A stretch of 64,000 bases of DNA from DAOUKH01 sp034421515 (GTDB taxonomy: Bacteria > Chloroflexota > Dehalococcoidia > SHYB01): positions 1-64,000 of the forward strand of contig DAOUKH010000074.1 of the NCBI GenBank assembly GCA_034421515.1. Reading direction: 5' to 3'. The first letter of the stretch is position 1; each line of letters starts with the position of its first letter. The notes beneath the pieces were generated by a model. The model was not told where the DNA came from. It made no database searches and saw only the letters and a program-made list of their open reading frames with translations. Positions 1 through 8,544 of this stretch are shown here, piece after piece. A program made the position numbers and the translations under genes.

Positions 1-499
1 ACGGCTCGACCAACACCTCGACCCCCGCCGTCGCCATTCTAAGCACGGGATCGTAGAAGCTGGCGTCCTCCGACGCCACGATGAGGTCGCACATCGAGGC
101 GAGCACCCAGGCCCCCGCCGGACACGGCCCGTGCACCTGTGCCACCGTGGGCTTGGACAGGTAGTGGATCGTGAAGAAGTAGCCGAGCACCTTCATCGTG
201 AAATCGCGGAACGCCTGCTCGTTCCCTTCGAACCAGGGCCGGCCCTCCGGAGCGTTGAACGCTTCCGGATCACGCGGCAACTGCTTCAGGTCGTGGCCCG
301 CCGAGAAACACGCCCCGGCGCCGCGCAGCACCACGACCCTGACCGCGTCGTCCGCCTCGGCGGCGCGGAATGCCGCGTCCAGCTCGTCCTTCATCACCTC
401 GTTCTGCGCATTCCTCACCTCGGGACGGTTCAGCGTGATGAAGGCGACCGGGCCGTCGACTTCATACAGAATCGTCTCGTAAGCCAGGCTCGCTTCCAT
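1..499 (-). CDS. Enoyl-CoA hydratase/isomerase family protein (3' part outside window)
   Basis: I translated this by eye from the minus strand; it runs off the left edge, so about 166 N-terminal residues are visible. The crotonase fold is recognisable from ITLNRPEVRNAQ near the N-terminus, the oxyanion-hole segment CFSAGHDLKQ and the second signature VHGPCPAGAWVLASMCDLIVA, followed by the ASEDASFYDP segment that carries a catalytic acid in true hydratases. The ATG overlaps the stop of the upstream double CoA-transferase (TGATG), so the two are translationally coupled. Family knowledge: it hydrates or isomerises an enoyl-CoA. The pairing suggests a CoA activation plus beta-oxidation-type step on an unknown acid. 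Substrate unknown. Confidence 0.85.
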   Translation of the reverse strand, partial: MEASLAYETILYEVDGPVAFITLNRPEVRNAQNEVMKDELDAAFRAAEADDAVRVVVLRGAGACFSAGHDLKQLPRDPEAFNAPEGRPWFEGNEQAFRDFTMKVLGYFFTIHYLSKPTVAQVHGPCPAGAWVLASMCDLIVASEDASFYDPVLRMATAGVEVLVEP

Positions 500-2994
500 C
501 ACGTCACCGTGCCGATCACGCCGGCACCGGCGAGCTCGGCGACCGCCTCCGGCGTCATGCCCAACACATCCCCAAACACCATGCCGTTATGCTGGCCGGT
601 CGCCGGTCCGGGCCCCCGCACCGCTCCCGGCGTCCTTTGAAGCTTCCACGGGATGCCCAGGTAGATCTGGTCCGGGGCGACCCGCTCGTCGGCAACGGCA
701 AGCACCGACCGCACCGCGTCGTAGTTCGGATCGTTGACCAGCTCCATGAGGCCCTGCACGGGATAGGACGCCACGCCTACGGTCTGCAGCCGCTGGGCTA
801 CGTCCTCGGCGGTCTGGCCGAGGGTCCACCCTTCGATCGCCGCGTCCAGATCCCTCTGATTGGCAAGGCGCCCTTCCAGCGTGGCGAACCGCTCATCCGC
901 CATCTCTGGGCAGTCCGGGCGAGCGAGGTCGCGCAGCGCGGCCCACTCGTCCTCACTCCACGCCTCGATGGCGACCCAGCGGTCCCGCTCGCGCCCCTCC
1001 TCGTCCTCCGAGTCGCGGCAGCGGTAGATGCCGTGGGGAGCCGCGCCTGCATACCGGTTGCCATGCGGCGCCGGCACGGCTCCGTTGAAGAAATAGTCCA
1101 TGAGCGGCTCGGCGGCGCGCTGAAGGGCGGCCTCGCCCTGCGCCACGTCGACGTGCTGCCCCTCGCCGGTGCGGTCCCGGTAGCGCAGCGCCGCGAGAAC
1201 GGCCACGAGCGCATGGCTGGCCGAGGCCGGGTCCACGTCGGCGGTGTCCTCCCGGGGATGGGGATCATCCACATAGCCAAGGAAGCTCTTGATTCCGTAC
1301 AGGGCGGACACCGACGGTCCATACGTCTTGCTGTCGCGCCACGGGCCGGGCGTAGCCCCCGCCGCCGACAATGACGCCACGATGATCCCCGGATTGACCT
1401 TCCGAAGCTCGGCATAGCCCAGTCCGAGCCGGTCGAGGACGCCCGGCGAAAAGTTCTCGATCACGATGTCGCTGACCGCCGCCAAGCCCTTGTATAAGGC
1501 CTTGCCTTCGGGGCCGGCGAGATCGAGCGTAATGCTTAGCTTCCCTCGGTCGTAACTGTGGTAGGCGATGGGATGGTCGTCGGGGAGCGCCATCTCCGCC
1601 CTGAGCGCATCCTCGTACGTCCCGTGGCCGCTCATAGCGATCCCCGACTGCCGCGCGGGCGCCTGCACTTTGATGACCTCCGCCCCCATGTCACCGAGCA
1701 TCATGCCCAAGACCGGGCCAGCCCACACGTGGCCGTGGTCGAGCACCCGCAGCCCCGTCAACGGCGCAGACCCTCCGTCCTTCGCCTGATTGCCGGCGCT
1801 CGGCAAGTGAGTCGCTTGCGCGGCCTCCTCACGCACCTCGTCGTCGTGCTCGCCGAGCAGCGGGGCCGGACGGCGAATCGCCCACGGGCTGGCCGAGAGG
1901 CGGTACGGCGCTCCCGGCGTGACGAACGTGCCCGCCTTCGGGTGGGAGGTCTTCTCCCAGAAGTTACGGCATGCAAGCTGCTCGGACTCCGCCACTTCAT
2001 CGATGGTGTTGATGGGATGGAACGACAGGCCCTGCTCACGAAAGAGCTTGGTCAGGGTGGCCTTATCGTGCCGTTGGAGCCAGGGATGCCAATAGGCGTC
2101 GAGCTCCTCCGCCCACCGGGGCGCCAGCCAACGGTTCTGCAGCCGCTCGTCCGTCTTGAGCTCCGGCCTGCCCACCATGTCCAAGAACATCTCCCACTGG
2201 CTGTCGACCATGGTGATGATCTGGAAGTAGCCGTCGCGGCAGGGGGCGATCTGCCACGGGTAGAAGGGATCGGCATGGACCCCGGTGCGGTTGCGGTTGG
2301 TCCCGAGGTAGGTGAACTCCCCCAGCGGCGCGCCCTTCATCACCGTGCCCAGCACCTCGACGCCGGCAAGCCACACGTGCTGGCCTTGGCCGATCACTTC
2401 CCGGCCCTGCACACCGAGCAGTGCGGCGATGGCCCCATGCGTGCCGACCCAGTAGTCCCCCGCCTCATAGGGAGGCGCGAGGGGCGCCTTCCCAAGGTCG
2501 CCCATGCGGTGGGCGAGGCCGGACGCCGCGCTCTGCGTCAGCGAGCCGCCCTTCCAACCCGCCCGCGGCGACCCCAGGCCGAAGTTGGTGATGGACACAT
2601 AGACCAAGCCCTCGTTCGACTGCATGGCCCTCTCCGGGCCCACCCCATGCCGTTCCAGCATCGCCGCCGGATAGTTCGTAATGAAGACGTCCGCCCAACG
2701 GAGCAGCGGGCCAAGGTCTGATTTCCCGGCCTCGGTCGACGCGTCGGCCGTCACACCCCGTTTGTTGGCATTAAGGAAGAGGAAAAGGCCGCCCTTCTCG
2801 AGGTCGGGGATCCTCGAGGGGAACGGCCCTCGGCGGCGGCACGAGTCCCCGTCCGGCGGCTCGACCTTCACCACGTCGGCCCCTAGGTCCGCCAGCAGTT
2901 TCGCGGCGTAAGCGGCGGAGATGAAGTCGCCGTACTCGACCACGCGCAGACCGGCGAGAGCCCCGGATGACGACTCGTTGCCGGATGAATGCAT
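499..2994 (-). CDS. Tandem (two-module) family III CaiB/BaiF CoA-transferase
   Basis: 831 residues, about twice the usual 380-420 of formyl-CoA transferase/CaiB proteins. Both halves are complete-looking copies: module 1 (about 12-395) opens with LAGLRVVEYGDFISAAYAAK and module 2 (about 411-831) with LTGLRVLDHGHVWAGPVLG. Each has the nucleotide-clamp LGADVVKVEPP / MGAEVIKVQAP, the NKRG / YDRGK segment and a downstream R..GQGQ/GEGQHV motif. The catalytic Asp of the family most likely lies in YEAGDYWVG (module 1) and TADVDPASASHA (module 2). Family III enzymes move CoA between carboxylic acids and work as interlocked dimers, so this chain may be a fused heterodimer. It is followed by a coupled enoyl-CoA hydratase. 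The acid substrate cannot be read from sequence. Confidence 0.9.
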   Translation of the reverse strand: MHSSGNESSSGALAGLRVVEYGDFISAAYAAKLLADLGADVVKVEPPDGDSCRRRGPFPSRIPDLEKGGLFLFLNANKRGVTADASTEAGKSDLGPLLRWADVFITNYPAAMLERHGVGPERAMQSNEGLVYVSITNFGLGSPRAGWKGGSLTQSAASGLAHRMGDLGKAPLAPPYEAGDYWVGTHGAIAALLGVQGREVIGQGQHVWLAGVEVLGTVMKGAPLGEFTYLGTNRNRTGVHADPFYPWQIAPCRDGYFQIITMVDSQWEMFLDMVGRPELKTDERLQNRWLAPRWAEELDAYWHPWLQRHDKATLTKLFREQGLSFHPINTIDEVAESEQLACRNFWEKTSHPKAGTFVTPGAPYRLSASPWAIRRPAPLLGEHDDEVREEAAQATHLPSAGNQAKDGGSAPLTGLRVLDHGHVWAGPVLGMMLGDMGAEVIKVQAPARQSGIAMSGHGTYEDALRAEMALPDDHPIAYHSYDRGKLSITLDLAGPEGKALYKGLAAVSDIVIENFSPGVLDRLGLGYAELRKVNPGIIVASLSAAGATPGPWRDSKTYGPSVSALYGIKSFLGYVDDPHPREDTADVDPASASHALVAVLAALRYRDRTGEGQHVDVAQGEAALQRAAEPLMDYFFNGAVPAPHGNRYAGAAPHGIYRCRDSEDEEGRERDRWVAIEAWSEDEWAALRDLARPDCPEMADERFATLEGRLANQRDLDAAIEGWTLGQTAEDVAQRLQTVGVASYPVQGLMELVNDPNYDAVRSVLAVADERVAPDQIYLGIPWKLQRTPGAVRGPGPATGQHNGMVFGDVLGMTPEAVAELAGAGVIGTVT

Positions 2995-3146
2995 AGCGCG
3001 GTCTGGACGGCTGAGGGGCGGCCTTTGTCCCGAATGCTAAACTCTTCAGAACCTAAAGCATCGGGGTCAGCATCCTAGCATCGGCCTCCGAGCAACGTCA
3101 ACGAAATCGGCCGTTGCCGACGGGCGCGGGCCAGGGGAGGCGGTAC

Positions 3147-3557
3147 ATGTCGACCGAAGAGAACAAGGCGGTTCTGCGCCGGCTCGCCGAAGAGTTGATC
3201 AACCAGGGAGACCTGGACACCGCGGACGAGTTCTACAGCAGCGACAGCTTCGACCACATGCCCGTCCCCGGCCAGCTCGCCGGGCCGGAAGGCGTCAAGC
3301 GCGACTTCGCCAGGATCCGGGCCGCCTTCCCCGACTGGCATCAGGAGGTCGAGGACCTCATCGCCGAGGACGACAAGGTCGTCGTTCGCTGGAGATCGAC
3401 GGGCACCCACAGCGGCGAGTTCATGGGCCTGCCCGCGACGGGCATCCGCGCGTCCTGGACGGGCATCGGCATCTTCCGCCTCGCCAACGGCAAGATCGTG
3501 GAGCGCTGGGGCAACTGGGACACCCTCGGACTGATCCAGAAGCTCTCCGAGAAGTAA
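3147..3557 (+). CDS. SnoaL-like / ester cyclase family protein (NTF2-like fold)
   Basis: 136 residues. I chose the ATG at 3147 because GGGGAGG lies just upstream and the protein then starts MSTEENKAVLRRLAEE, the usual beginning of SnoaL-like proteins. The features fit a single cone-shaped NTF2-like domain: FDHMPVPGQLAGPEGVKRDF, FPDWHQEVEDLIAEDDKVVV, then a WTGIGIFRLANGKIVERWGNWDT tail typical of the family. Members include polyketide cyclases and many uncharacterised small hydrolase or isomerase-like proteins. It is divergent from the CoA-transferase gene with about 150 bases between them. Specific reaction unknown. Confidence 0.8.
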   Translation: MSTEENKAVLRRLAEELINQGDLDTADEFYSSDSFDHMPVPGQLAGPEGVKRDFARIRAAFPDWHQEVEDLIAEDDKVVVRWRSTGTHSGEFMGLPATGIRASWTGIGIFRLANGKIVERWGNWDTLGLIQKLSEK

Positions 3558-3658
3558 GCTCCAACCCGGGCCGCGGCGGGGGATTCTTGACCGCCCTCGC
3601 AACCGGCCCCTAGAGTGGGCTCGCCCCTTCCGAGCCCGAGGTCTCCCCGCCTCCCACG

Positions 3659-4933
3659 ATGCCCTCCGACCCTTCCTCAGCCGACGCCCAGCGCGCGCGG
3701 CGGCTCTACTACGGATGGGTCATCGTCGCCGTCATTTCGATGATCGGCGTCGTACAGGCGGGCCAGTTCAACACCACCGTCGGCGTATTCGTCAAACCCG
3801 TAACCGAGGAGTTCGGCTGGGACCGCTCGACCTTTATCGGCGCCATCAGCATCGGCACCCTCACCGGCGGCGCGCTGGCTCCCCTGAGCGGCGTCCTCCT
3901 CGACCGGCTAGGCGGACGCTGGGTGATATCGCTCGGCCTCCTCCTGCTCGGCGGCTCGCTCATCCTCCTCTCCTTCGTCAACGGTGCGTGGCAGTTCTAC
4001 CTCGCCATGATCGTGGGACGCGCCGGACTGCAGGGCGCGACCAACCTCTCCCTTGGCGTCGTCGTGAGCAAGTGGTTCGTCCGCAAGCGGGGCCGGGCGA
4101 TGGCGATGGCGGAAGTCGGACAGCGGGCCGGGAGCGGCCTCGTTCCCGTCTTCGCACAGACCATCGTCAGCGTCGCCGATTGGCGCACCGCGGCGTGGGC
4201 GACGGGCGCGCTGACCTGGGTGCTCGGCCTGCTCCCCGCACTGCTGTTCCTGCGTCGCCAGCCCGAAGACCTCGGGCTGAAGCCCGACGGCGACGACGCC
4301 CCTCCGGCCAGCGCGCCAATGGCGGCACGACGGAGTTACGAGCCGCCAAGTGTCACCCTGCACCAAGCCCTGCGCTCGACGACCTTCTGGCTCATCGCGC
4401 TCGCCATCGCCGCGATGTTCACCGTCATGAGCGGCGTCAGCCTGAACCTGCTCCCCTATCTCAGCGACCAGGGACTCTCCGCCGGCGGTGCCGTCACCGT
4501 GCTCGCCGTCTACGCCACCGTTGCAGGGTTCTCCGCGGTGGGCGCGGGGCTGCTCTCCGAGCGTATACCGGTAACGCGAATGCTCCAGGCGGCCTACGTG
4601 GCGCTGGCGGGCGCGACCCTGTTCCTGGTGACCGTCGACTCGGTCCTCGGCGGCGTGGTGTATGGCATTGCCGCGGGAATCGCCTTCGGGACGATCTCGA
4701 CGGCGTTCCAACTCGTGCTGCCGGCCTTCTTCGGGCGGGGACACCTCGGCGCGATACGCGGCGTCTCGCAGACGCTCAACATGGGGACGGTGGCGGGAGG
4801 GCCATTCCTCATGGCCTTCGTGTTCGACACGACCGGCAGCTACGTGCCGATCCTCTTCGCCTTCGCCGGACTGCTTGCGGCCGCGTTCGTCATGCTTGCC
4901 ATCGTTCCCAAGCCCAGGACCACGGCGCGATAG
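3659..4933 (+). CDS. Major facilitator superfamily transporter (monocarboxylate/oxalate-type)
   Basis: 424 residues with about 12 hydrophobic helices in two bundles and a polar central loop near residues 195-235 (QPEDLGLKPDGDDAPP). The first loop after helix 2 has GVLLDRLGGRWV, the MFS A-motif region, and WFVRKRGRAMAMAEVG matches the cytoplasmic loop of oxalate/monocarboxylate-type MFS proteins. It probably sits in the cytoplasmic membrane and moves a small organic anion. Starting at ATG 3659 gives a short cytoplasmic tail before YYGWVIVAVISMIG. Given the neighbouring CoA-transferases, import of an organic acid is a reasonable guess, not a demonstrated role. Confidence 0.85.
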   Translation: MPSDPSSADAQRARRLYYGWVIVAVISMIGVVQAGQFNTTVGVFVKPVTEEFGWDRSTFIGAISIGTLTGGALAPLSGVLLDRLGGRWVISLGLLLLGGSLILLSFVNGAWQFYLAMIVGRAGLQGATNLSLGVVVSKWFVRKRGRAMAMAEVGQRAGSGLVPVFAQTIVSVADWRTAAWATGALTWVLGLLPALLFLRRQPEDLGLKPDGDDAPPASAPMAARRSYEPPSVTLHQALRSTTFWLIALAIAAMFTVMSGVSLNLLPYLSDQGLSAGGAVTVLAVYATVAGFSAVGAGLLSERIPVTRMLQAAYVALAGATLFLVTVDSVLGGVVYGIAAGIAFGTISTAFQLVLPAFFGRGHLGAIRGVSQTLNMGTVAGGPFLMAFVFDTTGSYVPILFAFAGLLAAAFVMLAIVPKPRTTAR

Positions 4934-4949
4934 ACGAGCGGCGGATGAG

Positions 4950-5783
4950 TCAGGACGGGTCGATCTCGTCGATGCGGTACCGGAGATTGCCCGCCGGCGC
5001 CTTCACTACGACCGTCTGGCCGGCGCTCTTTCCGAGGAACGCCTTCCCCGCCGGCGATTCGACGGAGATGCGCCCCTGCCGCGGGTCGACCTCCGACGGA
5101 TCGACGAGGACGTAGACCAGCGCCTCTTCGAACGCTAGGTCGGTCACCGCGAGCCGGCTCCCAATCTCGGCCTTGCCCGATGCCCTCGCGGTCTTGCCGT
5201 TCTCGGCGAGGACTTCGGCGTTGTTGAGCGTGTGCTCGAGTTCGCGGATGCGCGCTTCCACGTGCGCCTGCTTGTCGCGTGCGGCATCGAGGGGCGCGTT
5301 CTCGCGGTAGTCCTTGTCGGCCATCGCCCGCTTGACGTCGTCCGCGATGACCATCCGTTGGGCGCGGAGGTCGTCAAGCTCGGCTAACGCTTTGGCGTGG
5401 CCCTCCTTCGTCATCTTCGGCCCCGCAGCGGGCGCGGGGGGCGGAATCACCGCCGCGCTCGACTTCTTGGCCGAGCGCTTTACCTTCAAGTGCGTCGCCA
5501 GCTTGAAGGCGGAATGCCCCTCGTTGTGCAGATAGCCGAGGAACGCCTTGACCGGCGCGAGCGTCTTGATGGAGTCGGCGGAGCGCTTCCCGCAGTAGTC
5601 TTCGATGTTGTACGGCGTGATGTCCGCGACCACCTGGTCGCGCCCGGCCTCGCGGACGAACCGTTGCAGTTCTTGCTGTTCTTGTACGGATATCCCCTTG
5701 CTGTTCGCCTTCCCCGTATTGTTCGTCGTGGAAATGAACCGGGTGACGGCGTCGCCTAGGGTCAGCGAATCGGAAGGGGACAT
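4950..5783 (-). CDS. greA: GreA/GreB-family transcription elongation factor with recombinase-like N-terminal domain
   Basis: 277 residues against about 158 for ordinary GreA. Residues about 124-195 form the coiled coil, with the tip sequence D158-Y-R-E161-N-A matching the DLKENA tip that brings catalytic acids into the RNA polymerase channel. Residues about 205-277 are the FKBP-like C-terminal domain (SPAGKAFLGKSAGQ). The extra N-terminus (about 1-105) reads TLGDAVTRFISTT ... LQRFVREAGRDQVVADITPY ... VKAFLGYLHNEGH ... KLATHLKVK, which resembles the SAM-like core-binding domain of tyrosine recombinases. No catalytic recombinase domain follows. A Pro/Ala-rich linker (about 108-122) joins the parts. 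The ATG at 5783 is preceded by GGAGG, and an extended -10 (TGC then TATCAT, 5842-5850 on this strand) lies upstream. Confidence 0.88.
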   Translation of the reverse strand: MSPSDSLTLGDAVTRFISTTNNTGKANSKGISVQEQQELQRFVREAGRDQVVADITPYNIEDYCGKRSADSIKTLAPVKAFLGYLHNEGHSAFKLATHLKVKRSAKKSSAAVIPPPAPAAGPKMTKEGHAKALAELDDLRAQRMVIADDVKRAMADKDYRENAPLDAARDKQAHVEARIRELEHTLNNAEVLAENGKTARASGKAEIGSRLAVTDLAFEEALVYVLVDPSEVDPRQGRISVESPAGKAFLGKSAGQTVVVKAPAGNLRYRIDEIDPS

Positions 5784-5891
5784 GCGCAGCCTCCGTGATC
5801 GTTAAACGCCAAGAACAGGGCGCCAAAGTGAGAACTCGGTGATGATAGCACAGCCGAGGGCGCAAGGGGGCCCGGCCTAACAGCCCGCTTC

Positions 5892-5900
5892 TGCTATAAT
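5892..5900 (+). promoter_or_regulatory. Extended -10 promoter element upstream of ftsH
   Basis: TGC immediately followed by TATAAT (5895-5900), about 100 bases upstream of the ftsH start. No good -35 hexamer is seen 17 bases upstream, as expected for an extended -10 promoter. Confidence 0.5.
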
Positions 5901-6002
5901 CCGGCCAGCCTCAACAGAGTAAACGGGCCGTGAACGCCCTCGGCAGCCCCCGCCCCATCGGCGCGCGGCGGCGCCTTCCTCGGGCCAACGCGGCATGCTC
6001 CT

Positions 6003-7943
6003 ATGAACCAGCGCTGGGTGCGGAACAGCTTCGTCTATCTGCTCATCCTCGGGGCGGTCGTCGCCATCTTCTACGTGGTCTTCCGCTCGCCGTCGAGCGG
6101 CCAAGACGTCGACATCACCGAGATCATCACCCGCGCTCAGAACCGCGACCTCGTGCAAATCCAGGTGGACGGCAACTCCATCGCGGCGGAGACCCGCGAG
6201 GGCGCGACGCTGCGGTCCCGGAAAGAAGAGAACGTCAGCATTCTCGAACTACTGAGCGACGCGGGCGTCGAACCCGGCTCGATACCCGTCGAGGTTCAAC
6301 AGTCGAGCTCGCTCGGTAGGGTCTTTGGGACACTCCTCGGCTTCCTGCCCCTCATCCTCTTCGGCGCATTGATTCTTTTCATGATGCGCCAGGCCCAGGG
6401 CAGCAACAATCAGGCCATGAGCTTCGGAAGAAGCAAGGCCCGCATGTTCGTGGGCAACCGGCCCACCGTCACCTTCTCCGACGTCGCGGGCGTCGAAGAG
6501 GCCAAAATCGAGCTCCAAGAAGTCGTCGAGTTCCTCATGTACCCCGAGCGCTTCTCCTCGCTCGGCGCGCGCATCCCCAAGGGCGTCCTGCTCGTCGGGC
6601 CGCCGGGCACCGGTAAGACGTTGCTCGCCAGAGCGGTGGCCGGCGAGGCGGGCGTGCCCTTCTTCAACATCAGCGGCAGCGAGTTCGTCGAGATGTTCGT
6701 CGGCGTCGGCGCGAGCCGCGTCCGCGACCTCTTCAACCAGGCCCGCCGCAATGCCCCCTGCATCATCTTCGTCGATGAGATCGACGCCGTTGGACGCCAC
6801 CGGGGCGCCGGGCTCGGCGGCGGCCATGACGAACGCGAGCAGACCTTGAACCAGATCCTCGTCGAGATGGACGGCTTCGACGCGACCACCAACATCATCA
6901 TCCTCGCCGCGACCAACCGGCCCGACATCCTCGACCCCGCCCTGCTCAGACCGGGCCGCTTCGACCGCCGCGTCATCCTCGACGCCCCGGACATCGCCGG
7001 CCGCAAGTCGATTCTCGGCGTCCACGCCAAAGGCAAGCCGCTGGACAGCGCCGTCGACCTTGAGGTCGTCGCCAAGCAGAGCGCCGGCATGAGCGGCGCC
7101 GATCTCGCAAACCTCGTGAACGAAGCGGCCCTGCTCGCCGCCCGCCGCGCCAAGAAGCTCATCGGCCGCGACGAGTTCGAGGAGGCCATCGACCGCGTGA
7201 TCGCGGGGCCGGAGCGCAAGAGCCGCGTCGTCACCCAGCAGGAGAAAGAGATCACCGCCTACCACGAGGCGGGGCACGCCCTCGTCGCCCACAAGACAGA
7301 GCATGCCGACCCAGTCCACAAGATCACCATCATCCCCCGCGGCATGGCCGGGGGTTACACCCGCTTCCTGCCCCCCGAGCGCCGCATGGCAAGCCGCGAT
7401 CAGCTCAGGGCATGGATGCGCGTCGCTATGGGCGGACGCGTCGCCGAGGAGATCACCTTCGGCGACATCACCAGCGGCGCGGCGGACGACCTCCAGCGCG
7501 CCACCGGCATCGCCCGCAAGATGGTCACCGAGTGGGGCATGAGCGACTCGCTCGGCCCGCGCACCTTCGGCCAGCGCCAGGAGATGGTCTTCCTCGGCCG
7601 CGAGATCTCCGAACAGCGGGACTACGGCGACACGATCGCCGACCGGATCGACGCCGAGATCAACGCCTTCGTGGATGAGGCCCACACCGAGGCCCTCGAC
7701 CTGCTCACGACCTACCGCTCCAAGCTGGTGCAGATGGCCCGGCATCTCCTCGCCGAGGAGACGATCGAAGGCGAGGCTTTGGCGCGCCTCTTCGACGCCG
7801 AGGCGCCGCCTCTCGACGAAGCGGACCTTCCGCCGCACGCCCCGGGATCGGACAAGCCCCAGCGCACCGACCTAGGTCTGCCCCCGCCGGAGCCCCCGCC
7901 CCCGCGCCTCGACCGGCTCAACCCCGCGCTCGGCGAGTCCTAG
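6003..7943 (+). CDS. ftsH: ATP-dependent zinc metalloprotease FtsH
   Basis: 646 residues, the normal bacterial length. Two membrane helices (about 9-27 and 110-128) flank a small periplasmic domain. The AAA module has Walker A GPPGTGKT at 199-206, Walker B CIIFVDEIDAVG, the pore motif FVEMFVGVGA, and the second region of homology RPGRFDRR. The protease site is HEAGH at 421-425. FtsH is a membrane-anchored hexamer that extracts and degrades damaged membrane proteins and some regulators. The C-terminal tail after about 595 is acidic and then Pro-rich (LPPPEPPPPRLD), longer than in E. coli. The stop shares a CTAG palindrome with the convergent downstream gene. Confidence 0.98.
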   Translation: MNQRWVRNSFVYLLILGAVVAIFYVVFRSPSSGQDVDITEIITRAQNRDLVQIQVDGNSIAAETREGATLRSRKEENVSILELLSDAGVEPGSIPVEVQQSSSLGRVFGTLLGFLPLILFGALILFMMRQAQGSNNQAMSFGRSKARMFVGNRPTVTFSDVAGVEEAKIELQEVVEFLMYPERFSSLGARIPKGVLLVGPPGTGKTLLARAVAGEAGVPFFNISGSEFVEMFVGVGASRVRDLFNQARRNAPCIIFVDEIDAVGRHRGAGLGGGHDEREQTLNQILVEMDGFDATTNIIILAATNRPDILDPALLRPGRFDRRVILDAPDIAGRKSILGVHAKGKPLDSAVDLEVVAKQSAGMSGADLANLVNEAALLAARRAKKLIGRDEFEEAIDRVIAGPERKSRVVTQQEKEITAYHEAGHALVAHKTEHADPVHKITIIPRGMAGGYTRFLPPERRMASRDQLRAWMRVAMGGRVAEEITFGDITSGAADDLQRATGIARKMVTEWGMSDSLGPRTFGQRQEMVFLGREISEQRDYGDTIADRIDAEINAFVDEAHTEALDLLTTYRSKLVQMARHLLAEETIEGEALARLFDAEAPPLDEADLPPHAPGSDKPQRTDLGLPPPEPPPPRLDRLNPALGES

Positions 7944-8401
7944 CTCCCGCCGACCGCGATCTTCTTGTTGTCCCAGGTCGCGAGGCGCTTCTCCGGGGTG
8001 ATCTTCCAGATGATGAAGGGCGTCGAATAGTGTGACCGCGTCGCCTTGGGAAGATTTTTCTGGGACTCCCGGAAGCTGTCGTACTTCTCCGCGTTCGCCC
8101 GTTGGAAGCGCTCCTGCTCGGCCGGATCGGTCACCTCTTCCGCGCGGCCGCGGACCATGACCGCCTTCAGTTCCCGCCAACGCAGCCCCTCTTCCACGAC
8201 ACAGCCCACCTTGGGGTTGCGGCGGATGTTCGCCGTCTTCTGGCTCCGGCGCCGTCCCCGCGTGTAGATCAGGCCGTCCATGTAGACGTACCAGATCGGC
8301 GTCGAATGGGGATAGCCGTCCTTGTCGACCGTCGTCAGGATCAACGTGTGGCCGTTGTCCAGGAACTCGTCAATCTCTTGCTGGTCGAGTCGAACGCCCA
8401 T
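7940..8401 (-). CDS. Pyridoxamine 5'-phosphate oxidase-fold flavin/F420-binding protein
   Basis: 153 residues forming one split beta-barrel. The N-terminus LDNGHTLILTTVDKDGYPHSTPIWYVYMDG and the block RGRRRSQKTANIRRNPKVGCVVEEG are the hallmarks of the PPOX/F420-dependent reductase family (cofactor-binding strand pair followed by the R-x-K-x-x-N segment). The ATG at 8401 has an AAGGGGG stretch upstream. Such proteins reduce or oxidise diverse small molecules using FMN or F420. The cofactor cannot be settled here, but three luciferase-like proteins later in the window belong to a superfamily that may also use F420 or FMN. Convergent with ftsH, with stops overlapping. Confidence 0.8.
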   Translation of the reverse strand: MGVRLDQQEIDEFLDNGHTLILTTVDKDGYPHSTPIWYVYMDGLIYTRGRRRSQKTANIRRNPKVGCVVEEGLRWRELKAVMVRGRAEEVTDPAEQERFQRANAEKYDSFRESQKNLPKATRSHYSTPFIIWKITPEKRLATWDNKKIAVGGS

Positions 8402-8464
8402 GGTACCCCCTTGGCAGCGATAACGCCGGCGCGGTGACGAGATTATAGGCAGGCTGCGCTTGGT

Positions 8465-8494
8465 TTGCCGCCCCGAAAACGCCGTCGCTATAAT
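8465..8494 (+). promoter_or_regulatory. Sigma70-type promoter for the CoA-binding synthetase gene
   Basis: TTGCCG (8465-8470), an 18-base spacer, then a perfect TATAAT (8489-8494), about 50 bases ahead of the start at 8545. Confidence 0.65.
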
Positions 8495-8544
8495 GGCGTG
8501 CCCCTGAATGCCCTCGCCGCGCCGCCGCGCCCTGGGAGGAATCG

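Noticed and set aside
4950..5783. Integrase gene, from the recombinase-like N-terminus
   Set aside because: No catalytic Arg-His-Arg-Tyr domain follows; the C-terminal part is GreA.
6249..7838. Long antisense open frame opposite ftsH
   Set aside because: Mirror of ftsH codon bias; no RBS, no recognisable domain.
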